Source: Collinsella aerofaciens (GTDB taxonomy: Bacteria; Actinomycetota; Coriobacteriia; Coriobacteriales; Coriobacteriaceae). From it: a DNA stretch of 64,000 nt. The notes under the pieces were generated by a model, which did not search any database, had not been told where the DNA came from, and saw only the letters and a program-made list of their open reading frames with translations. The stretch covers positions 18,448-82,447 of the forward strand of contig NZ_JADNGN010000005.1 in NCBI RefSeq assembly GCF_015553355.1, read 5' to 3'. Positions 35,155 through 43,936 of this stretch are shown piece by piece. Numbering within the stretch: the stretch's first letter is position 1; the number at the start of each line of letters is the position of its first letter. Made by a program: the position numbers and the translations under genes.

Positions 35155-37272
35155 ATGACATCTGCTGTGGAGCGTGACGGTCGCGCCGTGGTGACCACAT
35201 GCGGGGGATGCTATGCCGATTGCGCCTTTGCGGCACGCGTTGAGGACGGTCGCGTGGTGGCCGAGTTGCCGGTGCCGGGGCACCCGTGCGCGGCGCGAGC
35301 CCTGTGCGCCCGCGGACGGCATCGTCTGGCAATGCCGTTTGACGAGCGCGACTGCATTTTGCACCCCATGCGCCGCCGCCAGGATGGCTCGGGTTTCGAT
35401 GCCGTGAGCTGGGACGAGGCGTTCTCGGATATTGCGGAGCGCCTCGCGGAGATTATTGACGAGCATAGTGCCCGTGCGCTGGGCATGACGCTCGGCGTGC
35501 CCTCGTTCGACCGCTACTGGGCGTATCGTTTTATGCATGCGCTGGGTTCGCCCAACGTATACGGTGCCGATGGTGCCTGCGAGGTTAGCCGACTTACCGG
35601 TTGGGAGCACAGCCTGGGCTATAGTCCCGCCTCAGACCTGGCGCATACCGACTGCATCATGTACCTGGGGCGTTCCATTGTCGATTCGTCGACGATGGGG
35701 GCCGTTGATGCACTCAACGATGCGCGCCGGCGCGGGGCGAAGATCATCGTGGTCGACCCCCGGCGCAGCGGCTCGGCTGCGCTTGCCGACCGCTGGCTGC
35801 GCGTACGCCCGGGCTGCGACTTGGCGCTGCTGTTGGGTATTGCCCACGTGTTGATTGCCGAGGATCTGTACGACCACGAGTTCGTGGACCGCTATACCAC
35901 GGGTTTTGACGAGCTAGCGCAGGCGGCCCGTCCTTGGACGCCCGAGTGGGCCGAGTCGATGTGCGACGTGCCGGCCGCAGAGATTGTCGCCACGGCGCGC
36001 GATCTCGCTGCCGCCGCGCCTGCCGCTGTGGTGGATGCGGGCTTTCATGGTGGCATCGGTATCGCGTATGCCAATAGCACCCAGACCGCGCGCGCTATCT
36101 GCTTGGTCGATGTGCTGCTGGGCTGCATCGGGCATGCGGGCGGCGCGCTCAATCCGCCCACGCCGCTTGTGTTGGGCGACCTCGATCCCACGCGCTTTGC
36201 GACGCCGCCGGTGCCGCGTGGGCCCAAGCTGGGGTCCGGGCGCTATCCGCTCGTCGATCCCGAGCGCGGCCTGTGCACGACCATCGGTCAGTCGATTCTT
36301 GCCGGCGATTTGCGTGGGCTCATCGTCTATGCCAGTAACCCTGGTGCGGGCTATGGCAATGCACAGGCTTGGTTGAGTATTTTGCAGCGGCTCGACTTGC
36401 TTGTGACGATTGATATTCGCTGGTCCGAGACGGCACGTGCTTCTGACTTCGTGCTGCCCGACGTGACGTATCTGGAGGCCGACCGCGGCGTGGGCACGGT
36501 CGTGGGCCGCAACGACGCGCGCGTGTTCTACCGCAACGCCGTGCTGACCGTTCAGCATGACGACACACGTCCCGGTCGGGAGATTTTTGCCGGTCTGGCG
36601 CAGGCGTGTGGCGTGGGCGAGTACTTCCGGTTTACGTCTGACGATCTGGCGGCTGCCCAGGTGGCGCCTTTTGGGATCGATCTGGACGAGCTCAAGGAGC
36701 GCGGCTGGGCCGACACGGGTGTTGCGCTGCCGACGCGCACGGGTGAGCCGATGATTCCGCTTGCCGGCGGTAAGATTGCTCTGGCAAGTGACGTATGGGA
36801 GCGTGCTGGCCTGGGTCGTGTACTCGACTGGATCGCTCCCATGGTGGAGCCTGGCCCGGGGATGTTTCGCCTTATTAGCGGCAACCGTCCCTTTGAGTCG
36901 CACACCTAGCGAAGGCTTGCAGTCCAAGGTGCCGCCGAGGCTGGGTCGGACCTGGATGCCGTGCAGATGAATGCCGATGCTGCTGCGCATATGGGCATCG
37001 CCGACGGCGAGATCGTCGAACTCGTGAGCGATATGGGCCGCGACCGCGTGCGCGTGGAGACGACGCCGTATCTGCATCCGGCGTGCATCTTCACCTCGGC
37101 CGCCCCCGGTGGGCGTTCGTTTGGCGCCGATGCCGGTGACGCTCAGGCCCTGGGCGTCGGGCCGCTCGACCACACACCGCTGCGCTGGGACCCGTTGACG
37201 GGCGCCGCCCTTACTCAGGAAAACGCCGTTCGCGTGGAAAAGATCGCAGAGCACGAGGATAATAACGAGTAA
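35155..37272 (+). pseudogene. Molybdopterin oxidoreductase interrupted by an in-frame UAG
   Basis: The frame runs 584 codons to TAG 36907-36909 and then continues open for another 121 codons to 37272. The two parts join into one 705-residue protein. The first part has the [4Fe-4S] ligands CGGCYADC, a Mo-bis-pterin core (TGWEHSLGYSPASD, VVDPRRSG, SGNRPFESHT). The part after UAG has AVQMNADAAAHMGIADGEIV, the C-terminal cofactor cap. At the FdhF Sec position the chain reads DGACEV-S-RLTG, a serine. PhsA/acetylene hydratase-type proteins are possible relatives. ATG 35155 follows GAAAGGGG. It may be a recent nonsense mutant, a readthrough gene, or a sequencing error. Confidence 0.78.
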
Positions 37273-37324
37273 TTGACTCAGCTGATGTATTCGACTGATC
37301 CACGTTTCTTTTGAAAGGCCGCAC

Positions 37325-38782
37325 ATGAGCGATTGCCAGAACATGTCCGATGAGGTACGCGCCCGCCTGCGCGCCATTCCTTCCGTCAACGAGCTGCTTG
37401 CCGAGTGGCCGGTTGTGAAGGCGGCGGGGGAGACCTGCGACGCGGTGGCGCATGCCGCCGTCACGGCCGAGCTCGACGAGGAGCGCGCCGCCATTCGCGC
37501 CGGTGCCGCCCCGCGCTCTAAGCGCGACCTGGCCTCGGCCATCGAGTGGCGTGCGCACCGCTCCGCGTTGCCGAGCCTGCGCCCCGCCGTCAACGCTACG
37601 GGCGTGGTCATCCATACCAACTTGGGCCGCGCCCCGCTCGCGGAGTCGGCGGCAAAGGCCGTGGCCGAGGTCGCGCGCGGGTACAGCACACTCGAGTACA
37701 GCGTGGACACCTGCTCGCGTGGGTCGCGCAAGGAACATGCCGCGCAGCTGATCCGCTCGCTTACCGGTGCCGAGGACGCGCTGGTCGTTAATAACAACGC
37801 CGCCGCTGTGCTGCTGGTGCTGGCGACCCATGCCGCAGGCAAAGAGGTCATCGTCAGTCGCGGCGAGCTTGTCGAGATTGGCGGCAGCTTCCGCATCCCC
37901 GATGTTATGGAGGCCTCGGGTGCCAAGCTCGTTGAGGTCGGCGCCACCAACCGCACGCACCTGGCAGATTATGAGCAAGCCATCACACCCGATACGGCCA
38001 TGATCCTCAAGGTCCATCCTTCCAACTATCGCATCGAGGGCTTTCACGAGGAGGTGGGCTCTCGGGAGCTTGCCGCCCTGGCCCACAAGCATGGCCTGCT
38101 GTTCTACGAGGACCAGGGGTCGGGCGCGCTGTTGCCCGACGACATCTTGGTGCGCGGAGGCGAAGAAACCACGCCGGCTTCGGTCTCGGCGGGGCTCGAT
38201 ATCGTGTCGTGCTCGGGTGATAAACTGCTCGGTGCCGCACAGGCGGGCATTATCATGGGCCGTCGCGATCTGGTCCAGGCCTGCGGGTCGCATCCGCTTA
38301 TGCGTGCCCTGCGCCCGGGCAAGCTCGCACTGACGGCGCTCGAGGCTACACTGCGCATTTACATGGATGGAGCGGATGTGGCCCATCGCGAGGTGCCGGT
38401 GCTCAACATGCTGACGCTTCCGCAGGCTCATCTGGAGCGTCGCGCACGCAAGCTGCGCGAGCTGATGGTGGCAGGCCTCGATAAGGCTGGCTGCCCGTGT
38501 GCCGTGCAGGTGGAGATCGTCGAGGAGTCGTCGACTCCCGGCGGCGGCTCGCTGCCTACCGTCGAGCTGCCTACGATGTGTGTGGCCGTCTGCCCTGTCG
38601 ACGGGCGTCTGTCCGTCGACGCGCTCAAGCGCTCGCTCGTCCAAGATTTCGACACGCCGGTCGTCACGCGTGCCTCGCACGATCGCGTCCTGTTTGACGT
38701 GCGCACGCTCGTGGGTGACCGCGATATCGAGACGGCGGCATCGACGTTCGTAGCGTGCGTTGAGAAGGCGATTGCTCGATGA
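37325..38782 (+). CDS. selA: L-seryl-tRNA(Sec) selenium transferase SelA
   Basis: A 485-residue PLP enzyme. PAVNATGVVIHTNLGRAPLA near residue 90 is the SelA signature, VVNNNAAAVLLVLA and VEVGATNRTHLADY follow, and SCSGDKLLGAAQAGIIMG holds the PLP lysine. It converts Ser-tRNA(Sec) to Sec-tRNA(Sec) with selenophosphate from SelD. ATG 37325 follows GAAAGGC. It overlaps selB by 4 bases, and selC is next, so the three decoding parts are together. Confidence 0.97.
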   Translation: MSDCQNMSDEVRARLRAIPSVNELLAEWPVVKAAGETCDAVAHAAVTAELDEERAAIRAGAAPRSKRDLASAIEWRAHRSALPSLRPAVNATGVVIHTNLGRAPLAESAAKAVAEVARGYSTLEYSVDTCSRGSRKEHAAQLIRSLTGAEDALVVNNNAAAVLLVLATHAAGKEVIVSRGELVEIGGSFRIPDVMEASGAKLVEVGATNRTHLADYEQAITPDTAMILKVHPSNYRIEGFHEEVGSRELAALAHKHGLLFYEDQGSGALLPDDILVRGGEETTPASVSAGLDIVSCSGDKLLGAAQAGIIMGRRDLVQACGSHPLMRALRPGKLALTALEATLRIYMDGADVAHREVPVLNMLTLPQAHLERRARKLRELMVAGLDKAGCPCAVQVEIVEESSTPGGGSLPTVELPTMCVAVCPVDGRLSVDALKRSLVQDFDTPVVTRASHDRVLFDVRTLVGDRDIETAASTFVACVEKAIAR

Positions 38783-40746
38783 GTGAGGTTAAAGCGCTGG
38801 TGGAGTGTCCCGTTATCGTTGGCACGGCGGGCCACGTTGACCATGGTAAGTCGGCACTGATCGAGGCGTTGACCGGCAAGAATCCCGACCGTCTGGAGGT
38901 TGAGCGCCGTCGCGGTATGACCGTGGAGCTGGGCTTTGGCGAGCTGGCACTGCCAAGTGGCAAGATCGTTGGCCTGGTCGACGTGCCGGGCCACGCGCAT
39001 TACTTGCGCGCCATGGTGCAGGGCGCCACGGGCATCGACGTGGCGGTGCTGGTGGTTTCGGCTGTCGAGGGCGTGATGCCGCAGACCCGCGAGCACGTGC
39101 ATGTGCTGGAGCTGCTGGGCGTTACGCATATGGTGGTCGCGCTGACGATGTGCGACCTGGCCGATAGCGAGATGGTTGATCTGGCCGAGCTCGATGTCGA
39201 TGACTTTTTGTCGGGTACTGTGTTTGCGGGCGCGCCAATTGTGCCCGTGTCGTCTAAGACGGGCGAGGGGATTGACACGCTGTTGGCCGCGCTTGACGAT
39301 CAGGTCGGTGCCTGCTGGGATTCCTGCCGCGACCGTGCCGAGCGCACCGATGCTGCGCCGCGCTTGCCGATTGACCGCTGCTTTACGATCAAGGGCGCCG
39401 GCACCGTCGTGACAGGGACACTGCACGATGCGCCGGTTGCGGTGGGCGATGAGCTCGTCGCGCTGCCGTCGCGCACGGCCTGCCGCGTACGCGGGATCCA
39501 AGTGCATGGCGACACGCAGCAGGCGCTTCCCGGTCAGCGTGTGGCGCTCAACCTAGTTGGTGACGGTGTCGCAGCGCTTGACCGTGGCGAGATGCTGGGC
39601 GTGGCGGACCGCTTTGGCCAGACGTTGCGCTTTATGATGACGTTCACCTACCTGGGCCGCGAGGGCACCAAGCCGCGCGTGCTCGAGTCGGGCGCGCGTG
39701 TGCATGTGATGGCCGGCACGGCCGAGGTCGTCGGCCGCATCATGCTTTTGGAGGGCGAGGCCCCCATGGCGGTGGGCGAGACCCGTACCGTGCAGGTGCG
39801 CCTGGAGGACCCGCTGCCGCTGTGTGCCGGAGACCATGCCGTGGTGCTGTCGTATTCGCCCGTTATGCTTATTGGCGGCGGGCGTGTGCTGCTTTCGCGT
39901 TGCCGTCGTTCGCGCGAGCTTGCCGAAGGAGAGCGTGCGCTGTATGTGGCGCTTGAGGCCGGCGATATCGCGGGCGGTGTGGGCGCTTGGCTGGCGCTGC
40001 AGACGCTGCCGGTTACGACGGTTGATGTTGCCGAGGCTTTGGATCTTCGTGTTGGCGAGGCCGATGCCGCACTGCGCGGATTGGTGGCGCAGGGCTCCGT
40101 TCGCAAGCTTGCCGCGGGCGATGCGGGCCTCTTGGCGGACGCCGTGGTGCTCGACGCCGCGATGGATGCACTGGCGGCGACCCTGTCAGCCATGCACGCG
40201 GCGGCTCCCAAGGAGACGGGCTTTACGCCCGGCGCCGTTGCCCATGCTGCGTGGCCTGCCGCTGATGAAGGCGTTGCCGCGGCTCTGATTGCCGAGGGCT
40301 GCTCGCGTGGCGTGTGCGCCGCCGAGGGCGCCGAGGTGTTCGACCCGCACTCCGCTGCCGCCGCGGCGCGTGTGGTGCGCGAGGCCTGCGAACGTATCGT
40401 TGCCTTGCTGGACGAAGCCGGCCTGGATGCACCGACGTTGCCCGAGGTGGGCGAACAGCTGCAGCTCGGCCGCGACACCATGACGCGTGCCCTGCGCGAG
40501 CTTTCGCTTAAACGCGCGATCGTTAAGGTCGAGCGCGACGTTGCCCTGTCCGCTGCCGCCGAGGCCCATGCGCGTGAGCTCGTCGCCGCCGCCGTTGAGG
40601 CAGCCGGCGGCGCTGCCACCACGAGCGTGCTGCGCGAGGCCCTGGGCGTGTCGCGTAAACGTGCCATCAGTATCTTGGAGCACCTGGATGCCGTGCGCTT
40701 TACGGTGCTCGACAAGGATGCCGGCGGCCTGCGCTCCCTGCGCTAG
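38779..40746 (+). CDS. selB: Selenocysteine-specific elongation factor SelB
   Basis: A 655-residue GTPase. G1 is GTAGHVDHGKSALIEALTG, G2 region RRRGMTVELGFG, G3 DVPGHAHYLRAM, G4 region LTMCDLADSE. EF-Tu-like domains follow (KGAGTVVTGTLHDAPV), and the last 200 residues resemble the winged-helix repeats that bind SECIS hairpins (LRELSLKRAIVKVERD near residue 575). It brings Sec-tRNA to UGA codons of fdhF and selD. The start overlaps the selA stop as ATGA. Confidence 0.97.
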   Translation: MSEVKALVECPVIVGTAGHVDHGKSALIEALTGKNPDRLEVERRRGMTVELGFGELALPSGKIVGLVDVPGHAHYLRAMVQGATGIDVAVLVVSAVEGVMPQTREHVHVLELLGVTHMVVALTMCDLADSEMVDLAELDVDDFLSGTVFAGAPIVPVSSKTGEGIDTLLAALDDQVGACWDSCRDRAERTDAAPRLPIDRCFTIKGAGTVVTGTLHDAPVAVGDELVALPSRTACRVRGIQVHGDTQQALPGQRVALNLVGDGVAALDRGEMLGVADRFGQTLRFMMTFTYLGREGTKPRVLESGARVHVMAGTAEVVGRIMLLEGEAPMAVGETRTVQVRLEDPLPLCAGDHAVVLSYSPVMLIGGGRVLLSRCRRSRELAEGERALYVALEAGDIAGGVGAWLALQTLPVTTVDVAEALDLRVGEADAALRGLVAQGSVRKLAAGDAGLLADAVVLDAAMDALAATLSAMHAAAPKETGFTPGAVAHAAWPAADEGVAAALIAEGCSRGVCAAEGAEVFDPHSAAAAARVVREACERIVALLDEAGLDAPTLPEVGEQLQLGRDTMTRALRELSLKRAIVKVERDVALSAAAEAHARELVAAAVEAAGGAATTSVLREALGVSRKRAISILEHLDAVRFTVLDKDAGGLRSLR

Positions 40747-40782
40747 ATTGGCTGCTCGGTTTGGTAAAATACCTCCGCACTT

Positions 40783-40879
40783 GGGAACGGATGGGCTCCG
40801 GTGGGCTCCGCGGTCCTCAAAACCGTTGCGAGGCGTGCAAAACGTCTTGGATGTGTTCGATTCACATACGTTCCCGCCA
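40783..40879 (+). tRNA. selC: tRNA-Sec (anticodon TCA)
   Basis: 97 nt. Acceptor GGGAACG pairs with CGTTCCC, followed by GCCA. The anticodon stem GCGGT/ACCGT encloses loop CCTCAAA with anticodon TCA. The variable arm is long (GAGGCGT/ACGTCTT), and the T-arm reads GTGTTCGATTCACAT. Size, TCA anticodon and the long arm are those of tRNA-Sec. It lies 36 bases after selB. I assign no CDS across it, although a frame for mobA stays open through it. Confidence 0.95.
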
Positions 40880-41033
40880 TACGCTACCAGCGCTTTTGTG
40901 CTCGCGGTCTTGCTGCGTGCCGCAAAGGCGCTGTTTTGTTTTTGCACGAGCTTTTCGTAGCGCTGCTATTTCTGCGGCGGTATTTGGCTTCGTGTGTCGG
41001 GTTTCGAGCGTGCCGATGGAGGTGTTTTGCCGT

Positions 41034-41666
41034 ATGACTACCGTAAGACGGGCCGATCTTTCTTGTGTCGTCCAGGCGGGCGGGCTGTCCTCGCGCATGG
41101 GCTGCGATAAGGCGCGCATGCCTTTTTGCGGCGAGCCGCTCATCGAGCGCGTGCTGGGTCGGCTGGCGCCAGTTGCCGGCGAGTTGGTCGTGACGACTTC
41201 GCGTCCCAGCGAGCTTGCCTATCTTGAGGAGCACGCGTTTGGCGGCCTGGTGCCGCGTGTGGTGACGGACCTTGAAGGGTCGGCGGGCGCCATGCGCGGC
41301 ATCGCGAGCTCGTTGGCCGCGGCCCGATTGCCGCTCGTGGCGATCGTCGCCTGCGATATGCCGTTTGTCTCGCCGGAACTCATCGGCGCGCTCGCCGATC
41401 GTGTTGAGGCCGAGGCACTCGACGTGTGCGTACCGCGCGAGGAGCGGGGGATTGAGCCACTGTGCGCCGTCTGGCGCCGCGAGGCCTGCGTGCCGATCGC
41501 TTGCGAGCTGCTTGCCGGTGACCGTCAGCGAATTCGCTGCCTGATCGACCGGGTGAACGCCGGGTATTTGGATGAGCCGCAGATCGTTAAGGCCGCGGGC
41601 TCCACGCTCTGCTTCGAAAACGTCAATACACCCGAGGAGTTTGCGGCGGCCGAGCTGCTCGCCTAG
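41034..41666 (+). CDS. mobA: Molybdenum cofactor guanylyltransferase MobA family protein
   Basis: A 210-residue nucleotidyltransferase. It starts with SCVVQAGGLSSRMGCDKARM, the MobA/MocA LAGGxSxRMGxDK motif (here QAGG), and has AGAMRGIASSLAAA, VAIVACDMPFVSP (the DMP metal site) and GIEPLCAVWRREA. MobA joins GMP to molybdopterin, making the bis-MGD that FdhF needs. ATG 41034 is chosen; ATG 41016 is in frame. The frame extends through selC but that is not coding. It is followed by a DUF3343 gene 16 bases later. Confidence 0.87.
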   Translation: MTTVRRADLSCVVQAGGLSSRMGCDKARMPFCGEPLIERVLGRLAPVAGELVVTTSRPSELAYLEEHAFGGLVPRVVTDLEGSAGAMRGIASSLAAARLPLVAIVACDMPFVSPELIGALADRVEAEALDVCVPREERGIEPLCAVWRREACVPIACELLAGDRQRIRCLIDRVNAGYLDEPQIVKAAGSTLCFENVNTPEEFAAAELLA

Positions 41667-41681
41667 ACGATTGGAGTTGCC

Positions 41682-42077
41682 ATGTCTCACGATATTTGTC
41701 CCGACACGGGAGAACCTTGCACTTGCGACGGGTCCGAACCCTGTACCTGCGGTTGCGGTGGCTGTGGACATACTGCGGAAGAGGAAGCGGCCGCCGCGGC
41801 GTATCGCGATGCACACCGCGAAGGCCCGTCCGGTGATGCTCTCGACCATGAACGCAAGATCATCGTGTCGTTCGACAGCACCTTCGATGTGATGGAATGC
41901 GAACAGCTGTGCCTTGCCGCCGGTGTTCCTGGGCGCATCATGCCGCTGCCCGGCTCCATTACCGCCGGCTGCGGGCTATGCTGGGCCATGCCGTTCTCGG
42001 GCGATGCGCTCGCCGCCTTCCGCGCCGCCACCGAGGGCCGCATAACCCCTGCCGACTATCATCAGCTCGTCCTCTAA
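41682..42077 (+). CDS. DUF3343 protein with Cys-rich N-terminal extension (copy 2)
   Basis: A 131-residue protein. Residues 1-30 hold nine cysteines in CPDTGEPCTCDGSEPCTC and GCGGCGH, which looks metal-binding. Residues about 60-131 are DUF3343, with MECEQLCLAAGVPGR and AGCGLCWAM, like copy 1 at 14603. It is placed right after mobA and the sel genes, as copy 1 is after yedF. The ribosome site and leader (TTGGAGTTGCCATG) are identical in both copies. A Se, S or metal carrier role is inferred. Confidence 0.82.
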   Translation: MSHDICPDTGEPCTCDGSEPCTCGCGGCGHTAEEEAAAAAYRDAHREGPSGDALDHERKIIVSFDSTFDVMECEQLCLAAGVPGRIMPLPGSITAGCGLCWAMPFSGDALAAFRAATEGRITPADYHQLVL

Positions 42078-42084
42078 CCACCAA

Positions 42085-42121
42085 CACCACCACAAAGGTG
42101 CCTGTCCCCAATGTGGTGGTT
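42085..42121. repeat. ACCACCACA hairpin with GTCCCC loop
   Basis: ACCACCACA (42086-42094) pairs with TGTGGTGGT (42112-42120) around AAGGTGCCTGTCCCCAA. It lies just after the DUF3343 stop and fits the GGGAC hairpin set. A weak T-run follows on neither side. Confidence 0.65.
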
Positions 42122-42334
42122 TGGAACACGTGGACGAAACAGGTTTGAAACACAGGTTTTGCACGTCAGGTGCTCAAAAACGCTTCTACCTGCATCGTAA
42201 TCAAAACGAAACATCTGCTCGTCGCCTTATGCGAAACTTTGCTGCAACAGTGCGATATTATCCATACTCGATAAAGCTCGCGGCGCATGGGGCGCCTCGA
42301 ACGACATTTTTCTTTTCCATCAATTGGAGGAAGC

Positions 42335-43690
42335 ATGAGCTACACGCAGAAAGTTCTCGACGAGCTCAAGGCCCGCTATCCCGAGCAGCCTGAGTTCATC
42401 CAGGCCGCTACCGAGATCCTCGGCACCATCCAGCCGGCGCTCGACGCCCATCCCGAGTACGAGGAGGCCGCCCTGCTTGAGCGCCTCGTCGAGCCCGAGC
42501 GCATCGTCATGTTCCGTGTCCCCTGGGTCGACGACCAGGGCAAGGTCCAGGTCAATCGCGGCTACCGCGTCGAGTTCAACTCTGCCATTGGACCCTACAA
42601 GGGCGGCCTGCGCTTTAACCCGACGGTCACCCTGGGTATGCTCAAGTTCCTGGGCCTGGAGCAGATCCTCAAGAACAGCCTGACCACCCTTCCCATGGGC
42701 GGCGGCAAGGGCGGCTCCGACTTTGACCCCAAGGGCAAGTCCAACAACGAGATCATGCACTTCTGCCAGTCCTTCATGACCGAGCTCTATCGCCACATTG
42801 GCCCCAACACCGACGTTCCCGCCGGCGACCTGGGCGTTGGCGGCCGCGAGGTTGCCTACATGTTCGGTCAGTACAAGCGCCTGACCAACGAGTGGACCGG
42901 TGTCCTTACCGGCAAGGGCCTCTCCTTTGGCGGCTCGCTCGCCCGTACCGAGGCCACCGGCTACGGCCTGGTCTACTTTGTGGACGAGTACCTCAAGAGC
43001 CGCGGCGACTCCTTCGAGGGCAAGAACGTCGTCGTTCACGGCTCCGGTAACGTCGCTATCTACGCGGTCCAGAAGGTCGCTCAGCTCGGCGGCAAGGTGC
43101 TGGCCTGCTCCGACACCCATGGCTGGGTCGAGGATCCCGACGGCATCGACTACACCGTGCTCGAGCATGTCTACAACAAGAAGCGCTCCGGCCACGACAA
43201 GGGCGTCACGCTCGCTATGTACGTTGACGAGAAGCCCAACGCCGTGTGGCACGAGGGCGACGGCCGCGGCGTGTGGCAGCTGCCCTGCGACATCGCGCTG
43301 CCCTGCGCTCGCGAGAACACGCTGCTGCTCGAGGACGCCCAAGCGCTCGTCGCCAACGGCTGCAAGGTGGTCGGCGAGGGCGCGAACATGCCCACGACCA
43401 TCGAGGCCACGACCTACTTCCAGGAGAACGGCGTCGCCTTTATGCCCGGTAAGGCTGCCAACGCCGGCGGCGTGCTCGTGTCCGGCCTGGAGATGAGCCA
43501 GAACGCCGAGCACCTGTCCTGGACCTTCGAGGAGGTCGACGGCAAGCTCGAGCAGCTCATGCGCGGCATGTTCCACAACGTGGACGACACCGCCAAGGAG
43601 TACGGCGAGGAGGGCAATTTCGTCATGGGCGCCAACATCGCCGGCTTCCTGAAGGTCGCCGACGCCATGCTCGCCCAGGGCGTCTGCTAA
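42335..43690 (+). CDS. gdhA: Glutamate dehydrogenase, NADP-type hexameric
   Basis: A 451-residue enzyme of usual length. GPYKGGLRFNPTV, TLPMGGGKGGSDFDPKG (catalytic Lys region) and DVPAGDLGVGGREV are Glu/Phe dehydrogenase signatures. VVVHGSGNVAIYAVQK is the Rossmann dinucleotide site. It links 2-oxoglutarate, ammonium and glutamate. ATG 42335 follows TTGGAGG. A strong terminator follows at 43717. Confidence 0.97.
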   Translation: MSYTQKVLDELKARYPEQPEFIQAATEILGTIQPALDAHPEYEEAALLERLVEPERIVMFRVPWVDDQGKVQVNRGYRVEFNSAIGPYKGGLRFNPTVTLGMLKFLGLEQILKNSLTTLPMGGGKGGSDFDPKGKSNNEIMHFCQSFMTELYRHIGPNTDVPAGDLGVGGREVAYMFGQYKRLTNEWTGVLTGKGLSFGGSLARTEATGYGLVYFVDEYLKSRGDSFEGKNVVVHGSGNVAIYAVQKVAQLGGKVLACSDTHGWVEDPDGIDYTVLEHVYNKKRSGHDKGVTLAMYVDEKPNAVWHEGDGRGVWQLPCDIALPCARENTLLLEDAQALVANGCKVVGEGANMPTTIEATTYFQENGVAFMPGKAANAGGVLVSGLEMSQNAEHLSWTFEEVDGKLEQLMRGMFHNVDDTAKEYGEEGNFVMGANIAGFLKVADAMLAQGVC

Positions 43691-43716
43691 ACCCTGCCTG
43701 ACATAGCATGTAATGA

Positions 43717-43750
43717 GGCTCCCAGCTATCGCAGCTGGGAGCCTTTTCTT
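43717..43750 (+). terminator. Rho-independent terminator of gdhA
   Basis: GGCTCCCAGCT (43717-43727) pairs with AGCTGGGAGCC (43733-43743) and is followed by TTTTCTT. Confidence 0.9.
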
Positions 43751-43759
43751 TCCCGGAGG

Positions 43760-43865
43760 CGTGGGACAAATTAATCAGTAGTTCTTGTCCCAGGTGCGAT
43801 AGTTGGTTCGAGCTTATTGCCGCAAGCGACCCTGGGGCAAAAACTACTGATAAATTTGTCCCACG
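43760..43865. repeat. 106-bp element with about 33-bp GTGGGACAAAT inverted repeats
   Basis: The left end CGTGGGACAAATTAATCAGT and the mirrored right end ACTGATAAATTTGTCCCACG match, and the inner CTTGTCCCAGG pairs with CCTGGGGCAA. Inner DNA of about 35 bases separates the arms. No coding frame. It lies between gdhA and the molybdenum hydroxylase operon. Confidence 0.7.
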
Positions 43866-43936
43866 TGGCGTTCTTGTCGTTCGACGGCGTGCGGCCCCTC
43901 GTTTGGTACACTTAAAAGTACTGGACAAGTGAAGAG

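Noticed and set aside
36907-36909. Pyrrolysine at the UAG of the molybdopterin oxidoreductase
   Set aside because: No pylT-like tRNA or pylS is in the window, and these enzymes have no known pyrrolysine position; a point mutation is simpler.
40761-41033. N-terminal extension of MobA
   Set aside because: It would be translated through the tRNA-Sec gene and contains no conserved residues.
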